Below, piece after piece: positions 9,352 to 19,052 of a DNA stretch of 64,000 nt (positions are counted from its first letter, which is position 1; each line of letters starts with the position of its first letter). The translations under genes and the position numbers were made by a program. This DNA is from Fundidesulfovibrio terrae (GTDB taxonomy: Bacteria > Desulfobacterota > Desulfovibrionia > Desulfovibrionales > Desulfovibrionaceae): positions 186,001 through 250,000 of the forward strand of contig NZ_JAKZFS010000002.1 in NCBI RefSeq assembly GCF_022808915.1, given 5' to 3'. The notes beneath the pieces were generated by a model. The model saw nothing but the letters and a program-made list of their open reading frames with translations. It made no database searches and was not told where the DNA came from.

Positions 9352-10594
9352 GCCCCTCTCCCCCTCGCCTGGGCAATATGAACGTGAACGCGCTCCCTTC
9401 GCCGAACACGCTCTGGGCCCAGATTCTGCCTCCATGGAGCTCGATGAACTTCTTGCTCAACGCAAGACCCAGGCCGGCCCCTTGGTATCGTTTGTCGTAG
9501 GGGGATTCGAGTTGGGAAAACTCCTTGAAAAGCAGTTGGATATCTTCTTTCTTGATGCCGATTCCCGTGTCGGAGACAGTGATTTCGATGAACTCTCCGG
9601 ACAAACCGTCATAGTTGCCGGGAGCGGGTTCACCCACCGGGGCCAAATCCCGGGGCAGGGACAAGCGCCTCGCGCGAATGCTCACGGTTCCGCCATCCGG
9701 AGTGAATTTGATCGCATTGCTGAGCAGGTTGAACATCACTTGCTTTATTTTTCTGTTGTCGGCCTCGATCATCATCCCCCCATCGGGGCCGGATTCATAC
9801 CGCATGGATATCCCGTGCTTCAGCGCCTTTTCGTGCAGCATCGCCACGGAAGCCTCGATGACATCCGACAGCAGGAAGTCGGAGATCTCGAGGTCCATCT
9901 TGCCGGACTCCACCTTCGCGAGGTCCAGGATGTCGTTTATCAGGCTGAGCAAATGCTTCCCGCTCTCGTAAATCATTCCGAGGAATCTCTGCTGTTGCTG
10001 GGTGAGCGGCCCGGTCGCGCCGTCATAGATCGCTTCGGAAAAGCCGATGATCGAATTCAGCGGGGTCCTCAGCTCATGGCTCATGTTGGCGAGGAAGTCC
10101 GATTTGGCCCTGTTGGCGATCTCCGCCTGTAGCTGCGCGGCTTCGGCCGCCTGCCTCTGCGAGGCAAGTTCGCCTTCGATCATCTTCCGCTGGGTCACGT
10201 CGCGGATGGCGGCGCTGACCAGAAGCCCCTCGGAGGTGCGCAACGGGCTCAGGCTGATCTCGACGGGGAACTCCGTGCCGTCCTTGCGCTGGCCGAAAAG
10301 CTCCAGGCCCACGCCCATGGCGCGCACCTTGGGGTTGAGGAAGTAACCGGCCCTGTGGTTCCTGTGCCGCTCCCGGAGCCGCTCGGGGACGAGCATGTCC
10401 ACCGTGTTGCCCAGAAGCTCGGCGCGCGGGTAGCCGAAAAGCGCCTCGGTCTGGGCGTTGACCAGCACGATGTCGCCCTCGGCGTTCACGATGACCATGG
10501 CGTCCGGGGCGCTTTCCAATAGGCCGCGGAACATCTGGTCCGGCCCGCTGTCGCAGGTGGTTGAGGACTTGTTCTTGGCGGCCTTGTTCACCAT
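9341..10594 (-). CDS. PAS-domain sensor histidine kinase
   Basis: A 417-residue soluble histidine kinase. One PAS domain (residues 22-135) carries the typical [19 protein letters not shown] region. A short coiled coil follows (138-165), then HisKA with phosphoacceptor H173 ([11 protein letters not shown]) and HATPase_c (about 280-410, with DTGIGI and [10 protein letters not shown]). GGGGAG lies upstream of the chosen ATG (MVNKAAK); the frame continues 51 bases further upstream without a better site. It overlaps the receiver gene downstream. No membrane segment is seen, so it should sense an internal signal such as redox state or a ligand. Confidence 0.9.
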   Translation of the reverse strand: MVNKAAKNKSSTTCDSGPDQMFRGLLESAPDAMVIVNAEGDIVLVNAQTEALFGYPRAELLGNTVDMLVPERLRERHRNHRAGYFLNPKVRAMGVGLELFGQRKDGTEFPVEISLSPLRTSEGLLVSAAIRDVTQRKMIEGELASQRQAAEAAQLQAEIANRAKSDFLANMSHELRTPLNSIIGFSEAIYDGATGPLTQQQQRFLGMIYESGKHLLSLINDILDLAKVESGKMDLEISDFLLSDVIEASVAMLHEKALKHGISMRYESGPDGGMMIEADNRKIKQVMFNLLSNAIKFTPDGGTVSIRARRLSLPRDLAPVGEPAPGNYDGLSGEFIEITVSDTGIGIKKEDIQLLFKEFSQLESPYDKRYQGAGLGLALSKKFIELHGGRIWAQSVFGEGSAFTFILPRRGGEGHAG

Positions 10595-10774
10595 GACGTT
10601 CTCCCCGGCAAACGAGCCGGACGTGCCAGCGCGAAAGAGAAACAACTGGTGGCAATAAGCTGTCTGTTTCGGAAACGGCGTAGTCCGCGGAGGTATTCGA
10701 GGAAGTCATAGCACGTTTCGGCGGGGGGGCAACAGCATGCTTTCCGGACAATCGCCCGTCGGCATGCGGCCGGG

Positions 10775-13048
10775 CTAGGCGTTTTCCTCCTCCGCCCTGA
10801 AATCCCTGGGCTTGGCCACGGGGAATTCCAACCTGAACAGCGCCCCCGAGCCGTTCACGGCTTCCAGCCTGCCCTTGAGCTGGCCCGCCAGGGACGAAAC
10901 CAGCTGCAGCCCCAATGTTTCCGCGTTCGAGAGATCGAACCCCTCGGGCAGCCCGTTTCCGTCGTCCGCCACCTCGAGCCGGAGGTGCTTTCCGGAGAGA
11001 AGGGCCGACACGCGCAAGGTCCCCTTGTCGTGATCCTTGAATCCGTGCTTGAGGGCGTTGGTTGCCAGCTCGTTGATGATGAGCCCGAAGGGTATTGCCT
11101 GGTCCAGGGCCAGGGCGACGGGGACGACCTCGAGCTCGAGCGCGATGTTGCGATCGCCTTTGTAGGTGGTGACCAGCCTGGGGAGGATCTGGCGGAGGTA
11201 GCCGTCCACGTCGATCTCGGAGAAATCGCGCGAGCGGTACAGCTGCTCGTGGATCGTGGCCATGGACATGACCCTGCTCCGGCTCTCGGCCAGAACGGCC
11301 ATGGCCGCCGGGTCGCCCAGTCCCTGTTCCTGCAGGTTGAGCAGGCTGGAGATAATCTGGAGGTTGTTCTTCACCCGGTGGTGGACCTCGCGCAGCAGGA
11401 TCTCCTTTTCGTGCAGCGAAGCGGCCATGGCCTGCTCCGTGCGCTTCCTCTCGCTTATGTCCGTGGCGATCTGGATGCGGGCCATGCGCCCGTCGATCCA
11501 GCGCAGTGCCCGGTCGTGGTTCATGCACCATCTGGCGGTGTGAGCGTTCCAGTCCTCCCACACGGACACCCCGCCGGGGTCGCTCGGGGAGGCGAGCAGG
11601 GAGGGAATCGTGCAGTTCTCGCAGGCGTCGTCCCTGCCCCTGAAGGCCCGGTGGCACGTCTCCCCGGTGCAGTCGCGCCTGAACGTCTCCTTCATGGCCT
11701 TGTTCATGAAGAGGATTTCGAGGGTCTCGGCGTCCACCACATTCACGTCCGCCGGCACGCTGTCCAGGATGACGGTCAGGGTCTGGTTGGCCTCGGTGAT
11801 CACCTTTTCGGCCCGTTTGCGCGCGGTGATGTCCCGGGCGAGGCTCAGCAAGAGCCCCCGCCCCTCCGATTCCAGGAAGACCACGCGCTGGTCCACCGGA
11901 AAGGAGCTGCCGTCCTTGCGGCGGTGCCTGGTCTCGAAGGACCCCCGGTGCTGGGTGGAGATGAGCTTGGCGAAAGCGGACATGCTCTCCGGGGACTGGC
12001 TCACGTCCAGGTCCAGAACGGCCATGTTCAGGAGCTCCTGGCGGGTGAAGCCGGTCTGGCGTTCGGCCTCGGGGTTCACGTCCACGATGCGTCCCTTCAT
12101 GTCCGTCAGGTAGATGGCGTCGCCGGCGTTCTCCACCAGGAGCCGCATGCGTTCCTCGCTGGCCCGCAGGGCCTCCTCCGCGCGCCGCAAGGGGCCGATG
12201 TCCACGTCGAAGCAGTACAGCGCCGACCTGCCCTCGGCCATGCGCACCACCGCGTGACTTGAAAAGACGGGCGCCAGGGAACCGTCCTTGCGCCTGAGGA
12301 TGAGCTCCGTGGCCGGGATGGGCTGGCCGGTCTCGGCCATGTTGGCGATGGCCTTGCGGACCTCGCCGCGCATGGGGGAGGGTATGATGAGGTCCACCAG
12401 GTCCCTGCCGAGGGCTTCCTTGGCGCTGTAGCCGTAGAGCGCCTCCGATGCCTTGTTCCAGAAGTTCACGGTCCCGTCCGGAGAATAGCCCTGCACGGAC
12501 ACGGACCCGATGGTGTCCAGGAGCGTCCGGAACCGTTCCTCGCTTTCGCGCAGTTCCCGTTCAGCACGTTTCGACCGCCTGTCCTGCGCCACCAGGGACG
12601 CGATGAGCACGGTCTGGAAGATCATGAAAAGCCCGCATCCGAGAATCAGGTATCCGTATTCCTGCCACATCATCGTGGCGCTGATGGCCGCGCCCATTTC
12701 GGACAGGCGGGCCCCGAACTGTGGTTTCGGGGCTTCAGGCTGTTGCGTGGCAGCCTGGGGCGCGGGGGCTTCGGGCTTAAGGGGGATGCCCGGATTTCCG
12801 GGCTTTTCGGACTTGGTGCCTTCAGGGGCGCGGCTCGCGCGTCTTGGCGAGGCCGGTCCGGCCTGTTTATCCGCCTCGGCGGGGCGTATCCGGCCGGGAG
12901 GAGCGGGGAGGGCGGTGAGAGGGTCGCGAGGAACCGGGGGGCTTTGGGCGAACGCCAGGGAGGGGGCCGCGCAGGCTATGATCGTTGCTGCCAACAGGCA
13001 ACGCAGGAGCGAACGGAGGCAGAGGAGCGTTGGGGCGGATGACATCAT
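10775..13048 (-). CDS. multi-PAS sensor kinase of the HisKA_2/HWE-like type
   Basis: A 757-residue sensor. It has a signal-like N-terminus (residues 10-34), a Pro/Ala-rich periplasmic stretch (35-110), a membrane segment near 130-150, three PAS domains (about 170-290, 295-415 and 420-540), a HisKA_2 domain with LREVHHRVKNNLQ near 555, and HATPase_c to the end. HisKA_2 kinases often phosphorylate receivers without DNA-binding output. The third PAS domain has four cysteines in CTGETCHRAF and DDACENC (about residues 465-483), an arrangement that could bind a metal or form disulfides. It is encoded upstream of the kinase-receiver pair on the same strand, 180 bases away, so it may feed the same receiver. 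No clear ribosome-binding site precedes the ATG. Confidence 0.85.
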   Translation of the reverse strand: MMSSAPTLLCLRSLLRCLLAATIIACAAPSLAFAQSPPVPRDPLTALPAPPGRIRPAEADKQAGPASPRRASRAPEGTKSEKPGNPGIPLKPEAPAPQAATQQPEAPKPQFGARLSEMGAAISATMMWQEYGYLILGCGLFMIFQTVLIASLVAQDRRSKRAERELRESEERFRTLLDTIGSVSVQGYSPDGTVNFWNKASEALYGYSAKEALGRDLVDLIIPSPMRGEVRKAIANMAETGQPIPATELILRRKDGSLAPVFSSHAVVRMAEGRSALYCFDVDIGPLRRAEEALRASEERMRLLVENAGDAIYLTDMKGRIVDVNPEAERQTGFTRQELLNMAVLDLDVSQSPESMSAFAKLISTQHRGSFETRHRRKDGSSFPVDQRVVFLESEGRGLLLSLARDITARKRAEKVITEANQTLTVILDSVPADVNVVDAETLEILFMNKAMKETFRRDCTGETCHRAFRGRDDACENCTIPSLLASPSDPGGVSVWEDWNAHTARWCMNHDRALRWIDGRMARIQIATDISERKRTEQAMAASLHEKEILLREVHHRVKNNLQIISSLLNLQEQGLGDPAAMAVLAESRSRVMSMATIHEQLYRSRDFSEIDVDGYLRQILPRLVTTYKGDRNIALELEVVPVALALDQAIPFGLIINELATNALKHGFKDHDKGTLRVSALLSGKHLRLEVADDGNGLPEGFDLSNAETLGLQLVSSLAGQLKGRLEAVNGSGALFRLEFPVAKPRDFRAEEENA

Positions 13049-13142
13049 GGTATAGTCATGCGTTTACACCTCGGTTCGTTACATTACGTATGGGTATTTA
13101 CAACTAGCCTGATATGTTAAATGTTGTCGAGGAAAAAAGCGT

Positions 13143-14495
13143 TTACATCCCGAAAACGGCTTCGACCCGACGGATATATCCCTCCACGTCGAACTTCCTC
13201 TTGAGGCCCGCGAAAGTCATGGAGCGTACCTGTCCGAAAATCGTCCGTTCGCTCCAGGGCCGGTCGTGCACGCCGCCGATGGCCCAGGCGATGCCCGCGT
13301 ATCCGTTGGGATCGCGCCCGTCCAGGGAGAGCCGGTCATTCAGGTCCACGGCCACGGCCTGGGCCTCCTCGCGGCACGGGGTCCACTCCAGCAGCTTCTT
13401 GGCCCAGTACATGCGCATGTAGCCGTGCATCTTGCCCGTCAGGGTCATTTCCCGCTGGGCGGCGTTCCAGGCAGGATCGTGGGTTCGCCCTTCCTCCAGT
13501 TCGCTCGGTGAATACAGGTAGGGCCTGGGATCGCGGGCGTGCTTGTCCAGGGTCTTCTTGGCCCAGTCCGGATAGCAGTCCGCCGAATCGTAGTTCCGGC
13601 TGTGCAGGCAGAAGTTGTCGGACAGCTCGCGGCGCACGATGAGTTCCTCCAGGAACGCCTCCTTGTCCTGGGCCGCGGCGTCGGAGGAGGCCACGGCCAG
13701 GGCGGCCCGTTGCGCCGAGAGCATGCCGAAGTGCAGCCAGGGCGACAGTCCGGACTGCCCCTCGATGGACGGGTCGTTGCGGCTTTGCGCGTATCCGGGC
13801 AGCCCCACCCGTACGAAGCGCGACAGAGCGGCGCGTCCGGCCGTCTCTCCCGGCGCGAAGAACCGGGGCAGCGGGGCGAGCAGGGCCGGGAACGCCTGTT
13901 CGGCCTCATCCCAGGTCCTGCCCGGCAGGGCGGGGAAGGAGGGACCGTCCTGCCGGGGCAGTTCGGGGAAGTCCTCCAGGAATTCGGGCAGCAGGCGGTG
14001 GATCTTGGGGCGGATGGTCCGGGCCATGTACTCCTGCTTGTCCGAGGCCACGAAGCAGGGCACCACGTTGCGCGCGTCCACCTCGTGGAGCGGGCAGGCC
14101 AGGGCTTCGCCCGCCCGGGCCATCCAGGACCGCTTGTGGCGCAGGGGGTCGAAATCCGCCACCACGGCCGAGGCGTCCAGGCTCCTGGCCAGCCCGGAGA
14201 CCTCGGCCGGAGGATCTCCCAGCAGCTGGATGTGAGGGATGCCCTGCGCCGCGAGGTCGCGGGCGATCTCCCTGAGGCCGTCGTACAGAAACCGGAAATG
14301 CCCGGGCTGGGCCAGGGGGTAGGAGGGGGCCAGGCAGTGGGCGCACACCAGGGTGGTCCCGGCCTGGTGTGCCAGGAGCGCGGCGTAGGTGAGCGCCCAG
14401 TTGTCGCGGACCCGGTGGTCCCGGTGCATCCAATAGACCACGGGCCCCACGCCGGGACGTCCCGGCGAGATGATTCTGGCGCGGCGCGTGTTCAC
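13143..14495 (-). CDS. class II deoxyribodipyrimidine photolyase
   Basis: A 450-residue DNA repair flavoprotein that uses light to split pyrimidine dimers. The N-terminal Rossmann-like domain starts with VVYWMHRDHRVRDNWAL, and the C-terminal FAD domain has the class II signatures NYDSADCYPDWAK, KMHGYMRMYWAKK and LDGRDPNGYAG. Length fits the class (about 450-470). I chose the GTG start (VNTRRARI) because AGGGGAG precedes it and class II enzymes begin about 20 residues before GPVVYWM. It is encoded divergently from yajQ and upstream of the multi-PAS kinase. A class II enzyme is less common in bacteria than class I. Confidence 0.92.
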   Translation of the reverse strand: MNTRRARIISPGRPGVGPVVYWMHRDHRVRDNWALTYAALLAHQAGTTLVCAHCLAPSYPLAQPGHFRFLYDGLREIARDLAAQGIPHIQLLGDPPAEVSGLARSLDASAVVADFDPLRHKRSWMARAGEALACPLHEVDARNVVPCFVASDKQEYMARTIRPKIHRLLPEFLEDFPELPRQDGPSFPALPGRTWDEAEQAFPALLAPLPRFFAPGETAGRAALSRFVRVGLPGYAQSRNDPSIEGQSGLSPWLHFGMLSAQRAALAVASSDAAAQDKEAFLEELIVRRELSDNFCLHSRNYDSADCYPDWAKKTLDKHARDPRPYLYSPSELEEGRTHDPAWNAAQREMTLTGKMHGYMRMYWAKKLLEWTPCREEAQAVAVDLNDRLSLDGRDPNGYAGIAWAIGGVHDRPWSERTIFGQVRSMTFAGLKRKFDVEGYIRRVEAVFGM

Positions 14496-14607
14496 GGCGG
14501 GCTCCCCTGCCGATCGTGTCCGGCTCTTTCGCCTTGCAAAGCGGTATTCCCCGGGATAGAAAATGGCACCATACAGGGGGAGACCCCCGATCATACAGGA
14601 GTATTCC

Positions 14608-15099
14608 ATGCCTTCTTTCGACGCCGTCAGCAAGGTGGACCTGCAGGAAGTGGACAACGCCGTGAACAACACGATCAAGGAGATCGCCACCCGTTTCGAC
14701 TTCCGGGGATCCAAGACCCAGATCGACCTGGACAAGAAGACCAAGGCCGTGGTCGTCGTCACCGAAAGCGAGATGCGGGCCAAGGCCATCCGGGACATGC
14801 TCATCGGGCACTTCGTCAAGCGCAAGGTGGACACCAAGAGCGTGGAATTCGAGGATGCCAAGCCCGCCGGAGGCTCGCTCATGCGCATGGAGGCCAAGAT
14901 CAAGGAGGGCGTGGACAAGGACACGGCCAAGAAGATCGTGGCCATGATCAAGGACTCCAAGATCAAGGTCCAGGCCCAGATCATGGACGACATGGTCCGC
15001 GTCACCGGCAAGAAGATCGACGACCTCCAGGCGGTCATCACGCTGCTCGGCAAGGCCGAGCTGCCCACCCCCCTGCAGTATGTGAACATGAAAAGCTGA
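14608..15099 (+). CDS. yajQ: YajQ-family nucleotide-binding protein
   Basis: A 163-residue protein matching the YajQ/UPF0234 family over its full length: [21 protein letters not shown] at the start, TRFDFRGSK near 30, and PLQYVNMK at the end. Members fold as two ferredoxin-like domains. Some bind cyclic di-GMP and act on a transcription factor, while others bind nucleic acids or GTP. The ATG has CAGGAG seven bases upstream; the longer reading from 14563 is not needed. A cyclic di-GMP binder is notable because the window also encodes a PilZ-containing BcsA. Eleven bases separate it from the lipoprotein gene. Confidence 0.95.
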   Translation: MPSFDAVSKVDLQEVDNAVNNTIKEIATRFDFRGSKTQIDLDKKTKAVVVVTESEMRAKAIRDMLIGHFVKRKVDTKSVEFEDAKPAGGSLMRMEAKIKEGVDKDTAKKIVAMIKDSKIKVQAQIMDDMVRVTGKKIDDLQAVITLLGKAELPTPLQYVNMKS

Positions 15100-15109
15100 G
15101 GAGGCTTCC

Positions 15110-15493
15110 ATGGCGCCGATGCTGCTTCGCCTTGTGCCCGCCGCCGCGCTGGCGGCCATGCTGGTGGCCCTGCTGTCCGCCTGCGCCGGGTCCCAGCGGG
15201 CCCTGACCCTGGAAGAATTCTACGGATTCTGCTGGCCGGCCCAGATCGACACCAACTGCGGCGACGACTCCCTTTGCCAGGACTTCAAGGACTACCTGGC
15301 CCAGGAACACGCCAGCAAGGAGGAGTGCATCAAGGGCTGCGGCGAACTGCAGACCGCCAAATGGCGCGAGGACGCCATCCGCGGCTGTGAAGTCAGCATC
15401 AACAATGCCACCGACTGGTGCGAGAAGTACTGCCGCAACTACTTCGATTACGGCCCGCCCAGCCAGCAGGGGCAGGCGGCCCCGGCTCAGTAA
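15110..15493 (+). CDS. cysteine-rich lipoprotein, hypothetical
   Basis: A 127-residue protein with a signal peptide and the lipobox LLSAC (Cys 25). The mature part has eight further cysteines, in FCWP, DTNCG, SLCQDF, EECIKGC, RGCE and DWCEKYC. The even number suggests disulfides outside the cytoplasm or a metal site. GAGGAGG precedes the ATG. It probably shares a transcript with yajQ. I do not recognise the family. The transcript is likely ended by the palindromic repeat at 15531-15553. Confidence 0.7.
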   Translation: MAPMLLRLVPAAALAAMLVALLSACAGSQRALTLEEFYGFCWPAQIDTNCGDDSLCQDFKDYLAQEHASKEECIKGCGELQTAKWREDAIRGCEVSINNATDWCEKYCRNYFDYGPPSQQGQAAPAQ

Positions 15494-15518
15494 GCGAGAG
15501 AAGGGGGGAGGGGGAAGA

Positions 15519-15570
15519 AGCCTCCGGCGGCCAAAGGAACTCCGTTCCTTTGGAATCCTCTATCGCTTCG
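15519..15570. repeat. dispersed palindromic repeat, copy 1 (bidirectional terminator candidate)
   Basis: The core is a perfect 10-bp inverted repeat, CCAAAGGAAC-TCC-GTTCCTTTGG (15531-15553). It is preceded by GAAGCCTCCGGCGG and followed by AATCC and GCTTCGC. The same arrangement recurs at 59653-59718 and 61215-61353. It lies between two converging genes and reaches into the last codons of the YkgJ-like gene, so it may stop transcription in both directions. Confidence 0.75.
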
Positions 15571-16225
15571 CGGGTTTCGTGAGGTCCACCCCGAACGGGG
15601 CGCACACCACGGCCAGGGCGCGCCCGAAGTAGAAGTCCAGTTCCTCCGGGGGGGCGGCGGTCCTCTCGAGGAAGAGGCGGCGGAAGTTGTCCTCGGCGGC
15701 GGCGAGCTCCTGGAGAAGCCCGGCGGCGCGGCTGTCCCCCGTCGCGGCGGAGCGCGCCAGGCGCACGGCCGCAGCCGCGGGGAAGGACTCCTCGTGGAAG
15801 GAGATGAGCTCCCAAAGGCCGCCGCCCGTGTCGATGAGGTCCGCCCTCGTCAGGCGGCCTTCGCGGTACATGGCCTCGAGGGCTGAGGTGTCCTCGCAGA
15901 AGAGCGCCCGGCACTCGGCTGGGCTGTGGCCGTGGATGCGGCAGGCTTGCTTTTCGGCGTCGTGGAAGATGCAGGCGAACGGGCGGTCCGGGTCGCCGCT
16001 ACCGCCGCCGCGTATCGAGACCATCTCCTCGGTCAGTCCGGCGAGCTTCCCGGCAACGTTCTCGCGCACGGGCTCTCCCTTGCGCAGGGTGACGAGGTCG
16101 CGCCGGGTGATCACGCCCGAGGCGACGAGCGTGGCGTCCTGGGTGTGCAGGGCCGGGCCGCCCTTGAGGCAGCAGAGGCCGCAGCGCCGGCAAACCGCCG
16201 GAGTGGGGTTGTCATGGGGCGTCAT
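15560..16225 (-). CDS. YkgJ-family cysteine-cluster protein
   Basis: A 221-residue protein with the CxxCGxCC N-terminal motif (CRRCGLCC, residues 12-19), then CIFHDAEKQACRIHGHSPAEC and LFC in the middle. This Cys pattern is the YkgJ/CxxCxxCC family, thought to bind zinc or an iron-sulfur cluster; its biochemical role is not established. The C-terminal half is helical and Ala-rich. It is encoded divergently from dsrA with a 334-base gap between the two genes. Confidence 0.8.
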   Translation of the reverse strand: MTPHDNPTPAVCRRCGLCCLKGGPALHTQDATLVASGVITRRDLVTLRKGEPVRENVAGKLAGLTEEMVSIRGGGSGDPDRPFACIFHDAEKQACRIHGHSPAECRALFCEDTSALEAMYREGRLTRADLIDTGGGLWELISFHEESFPAAAAVRLARSAATGDSRAAGLLQELAAAEDNFRRLFLERTAAPPEELDFYFGRALAVVCAPFGVDLTKPAKR

Positions 16226-16559
16226 TTGTGAAATTCATAACGAAACACCCTGTGCCAGGCAAGCGGAAGGGGGGCGGAAGGCCCGTCGGAAGGGAGCGGG
16301 AGGAATTTTCTTTGCAGGCCGGCGGAAAGCATGTTAGAAAGTTCACGCGCGTGGTAATTGAGGAGGATTGACTTAAATCCCGGATACTTCTATTCGCTTT
16401 GTCCATCCCCAGACCATATCCGCGCCATAGGCCCACCCGCCGTCGACAGGCAGCAAGGGCATGTGGGCATTACGTCGGGAAAACGTCGCATCCGCAAGGG
16501 CGGGGCGCGATTTTCGTAAACAGGGCTGTAACTCTTACAACTCTTTTTTGGAGGAACAC
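16226..16559. promoter_or_regulatory. intergenic region upstream of dsrA
   Basis: This 334-base gap holds no convincing gene. A sigma70-like promoter is possible at 16368-16396 (TTGACT, 17 bases, TATTCG), which would give a leader of about 155 bases. Upstream of it is a perfect palindrome CACGCGCGTG (16344-16353). A TGTAA-CTC-TTACA inverted repeat lies shortly before the ribosome-binding site. I see no intrinsic terminator in the leader. The -10 match is poor, so the promoter is tentative. Confidence 0.35.
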
Positions 16560-17873
16560 ATGGCGAAACACCCGACCCCGTTGCTGGACCAGCTTGAAAG
16601 CGGTCCGTGGCCCAGCTTCGTCTCTGACATGAAGCACGCCGCGGAGCAGCGTCACAAGAACCCCAGGGGCACCAATCAGCAGATCCCCGAGGGCGTCATC
16701 GATGACCTGCTGGGCCTGCTGGAAATGTCCTTTGAAGACGGCACCACCCACTGGAAGCACGGCGGCATCGTCGGCGTGTTCGGTTACGGCGGCGGCGTCA
16801 TCGGCCGTTACTGCGACCAGCCCGACAAGTTCCCCGGCGTGGCCCACTTCCACACCGTGCGCTTGAACCAGCCCTCCGGCCTGTACTACAAGGCCGACTA
16901 CCTGGAAGAGCTGTGCGACCTGTGGGACATGCGCGGCTCCGGCATGACCAACATGCACGGCTCCACCGGCGACATCATCTGGCTGGGCACCACCACCCCC
17001 CAGCTGGAAGAGATCTTCTACGAGCTGACCCACAAGCACAACCAGGACCTCGGCGGCTCCGGTTCCAACCTGCGCACCCCCGCCTGCTGCCTGGGCATGT
17101 CCCGCTGCGAATACGCCTGTATCGACGCTCAGGACATCTGCCACACCTTCACGAACGAGTACCAGGACATGCTGCACCGTCCGCAGTTCCCGTACAAGTT
17201 CAAGATCAAGGTTGACGGCTGCCCCAACGGCTGCGTGTGCTCCATCGCCCGCTCCGACTTCTCCATCATCGGCACCTGGAAGGACGACATCAAGATCGAC
17301 CAGGCCGCTGTGAAGGCGTACGTCGGCGGCGAGATCGCCCCCAACGCCGGCGCCCACGCCGGTCGCGACTGGGGCAAGTTCGACATCCAGAAGGAAGTCA
17401 TCGACCTCTGCCCCACCAAGTGCATGAGCTACGAGGGCGGCAAGCTGGCGATCGACACCAAGAACTGCTACCGCTGCATGCACTGCATCAACGTCATGCC
17501 CAAGGCCCTGCGCGTGGGTGACGAGCGCGGCGCGTCCATCCTGGTCGGCGCCAAGGCCCCGATCCTCGACGGCGCCCAGATGAGCTCCCTGCTGGTGCCC
17601 TTCGTGCCCGCCGAGGGTTCCTACGACGAGATCAAGGAAGTCCTGGAGAGCATCTGGGATTGGTGGATGGAAGAGGGCAAGAACCGCGAGCGCCTGGGCG
17701 AGACCCTGAAGCGCCTCGGCTTCCAGAAGGTCCTGGAAGTCACCGGCATCAAGCCCATGGCCCAGCATGTCAAGGAGCCCCGCACCAACCCCTACATCTT
17801 CTGGAAGGAAGACGAGGTGCCCGGCGGCTGGACCCGCGACATCAACGATTACCGCAAACTGCACCAGCGCTAA
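16560..17873 (+). CDS. dsrA: dissimilatory sulfite reductase subunit alpha
   Basis: A 437-residue protein matching DsrA of Desulfovibrio over its whole length. With DsrB it forms the cytoplasmic alpha2beta2 enzyme that reduces sulfite using siroheme coupled to a [4Fe-4S] cluster. Siroheme/cluster cysteines appear in TPACCLGMSRCEYAC (about residues 175-188) and GCPNGCVC (about 220-227). An inserted ferredoxin domain follows near 285-320, with CPTKC and CYRCMHC. GGAGG stands six bases before the ATG. It is first in dsrA-dsrB-dsrD-cobB; 15 bases separate it from dsrB. Codon choice is strongly C-ending, as expected for an abundant protein. Confidence 0.98.
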   Translation: MAKHPTPLLDQLESGPWPSFVSDMKHAAEQRHKNPRGTNQQIPEGVIDDLLGLLEMSFEDGTTHWKHGGIVGVFGYGGGVIGRYCDQPDKFPGVAHFHTVRLNQPSGLYYKADYLEELCDLWDMRGSGMTNMHGSTGDIIWLGTTTPQLEEIFYELTHKHNQDLGGSGSNLRTPACCLGMSRCEYACIDAQDICHTFTNEYQDMLHRPQFPYKFKIKVDGCPNGCVCSIARSDFSIIGTWKDDIKIDQAAVKAYVGGEIAPNAGAHAGRDWGKFDIQKEVIDLCPTKCMSYEGGKLAIDTKNCYRCMHCINVMPKALRVGDERGASILVGAKAPILDGAQMSSLLVPFVPAEGSYDEIKEVLESIWDWWMEEGKNRERLGETLKRLGFQKVLEVTGIKPMAQHVKEPRTNPYIFWKEDEVPGGWTRDINDYRKLHQR

Positions 17874-17888
17874 AAGGGGGAACAACAT

Positions 17889-19037
17889 ATGGCGTTCGTC
17901 TCTTCCGGGTACAATCCCGACAAGCCCATGGAGGGCCGCATCTCCGATATCGGACCCCGGCTCTACAAGGACTTCCTGCCTCCGGTCCTGGAGAAGAACT
18001 ACGGCAAGTGGGTTTCCCATGAAATCCTCGAGCCCGGTCTGCTGGTTCACGAAGCCGAGAGCGGCGACAAGGTCTACACCGTGCGCGTGGGTTCCGCCCG
18101 CCTGGTGTCCACCGAGTACATCCGCGAAGCTTGCGAAGTCGCCAAGAAGTACTGCGACGGCTACATCCGCTGGACCACCCGTAACAACATCGAGTTCATG
18201 ACCACCTCCCTCGAGAGCGCCAAGGCTCTCAAGGCGGATCTGAACGGCCGCAAGTTCGACAAGGGTTCCTACAAGTTCCCCGTCGGCGGCACCGGCGCCT
18301 CCGTGTCCAACATCGTCCACACCCAGGGTTGGATCCACTGCCACACCCCGGCCACCGACGCCTCGGGCACCGTGAAAGTCATCATGGACGAACTCTTTGA
18401 AGACTTCACCAACATGCGCATGCCCGCCATCGTCCGCGTTGCCGTGGCCTGCTGCCTGAACATGTGCGGCGCCTGCCACTGCTCCGACCTCGCGGTCGTG
18501 GGCTTCCACCGCAAGCCGCCCTACGTCGACCACGAGTATCTCGACAACCTGTGCGAGATCCCGCTGGCCATCGCGTCCTGCCCCACCGGCGCTCTGAAGC
18601 CCGGCAAGACCGATCTGGCCGACGGCAAGAAGGTCAACACCATCCTGGTCAACCAGGAGCGCTGCATGTACTGCGGCAACTGCTACACCATGTGCCCCTC
18701 GCTGCCCCTCTCCGACAAGGAAGGCGACGGCGTGATCATCATGGTGGGCGGCAAGGTGTCCAACCGCATCTCCATGCCCAAGTTCTCCAAGGTGGCCGTG
18801 GCCTTCATCCCGAACGAGCCGCCCCGTTGGCCGACCCTGGCGAAGGTGTGCAAGAAGATCATCTCCACCTACGCCGCCGAGGCCAACAAGTACGAGCGCC
18901 TGGGCGACTGGGCCGAGCGCATCGGCTGGGAGAGCTTCTTCGAGAAGTGCGACCTGGAGTTCACCCACCACCTGATCGACGACTTCCGCGATCCGGCGTA
19001 CTTCACCTGGCGTCAGTCCACCAACTTCAAGTTCTAG
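17889..19037 (+). CDS. dsrB: dissimilatory sulfite reductase subunit beta
   Basis: A 382-residue protein, the partner of DsrA. The cluster/siroheme region reads [16 protein letters not shown] (about residues 185-200) with a later SCPTGAL. The ferredoxin domain holds [12 protein letters not shown] (about 258-270). DsrC is known to dock its C-terminal cysteine in this complex, but no dsrC gene is in the window. AAAGGGGG lies before the ATG. A perfect hairpin directly after the stop codon separates it from dsrD. Confidence 0.98.
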   Translation: MAFVSSGYNPDKPMEGRISDIGPRLYKDFLPPVLEKNYGKWVSHEILEPGLLVHEAESGDKVYTVRVGSARLVSTEYIREACEVAKKYCDGYIRWTTRNNIEFMTTSLESAKALKADLNGRKFDKGSYKFPVGGTGASVSNIVHTQGWIHCHTPATDASGTVKVIMDELFEDFTNMRMPAIVRVAVACCLNMCGACHCSDLAVVGFHRKPPYVDHEYLDNLCEIPLAIASCPTGALKPGKTDLADGKKVNTILVNQERCMYCGNCYTMCPSLPLSDKEGDGVIIMVGGKVSNRISMPKFSKVAVAFIPNEPPRWPTLAKVCKKIISTYAAEANKYERLGDWAERIGWESFFEKCDLEFTHHLIDDFRDPAYFTWRQSTNFKF

Positions 19038-19052
19038 TCCGCTAGACAAACA

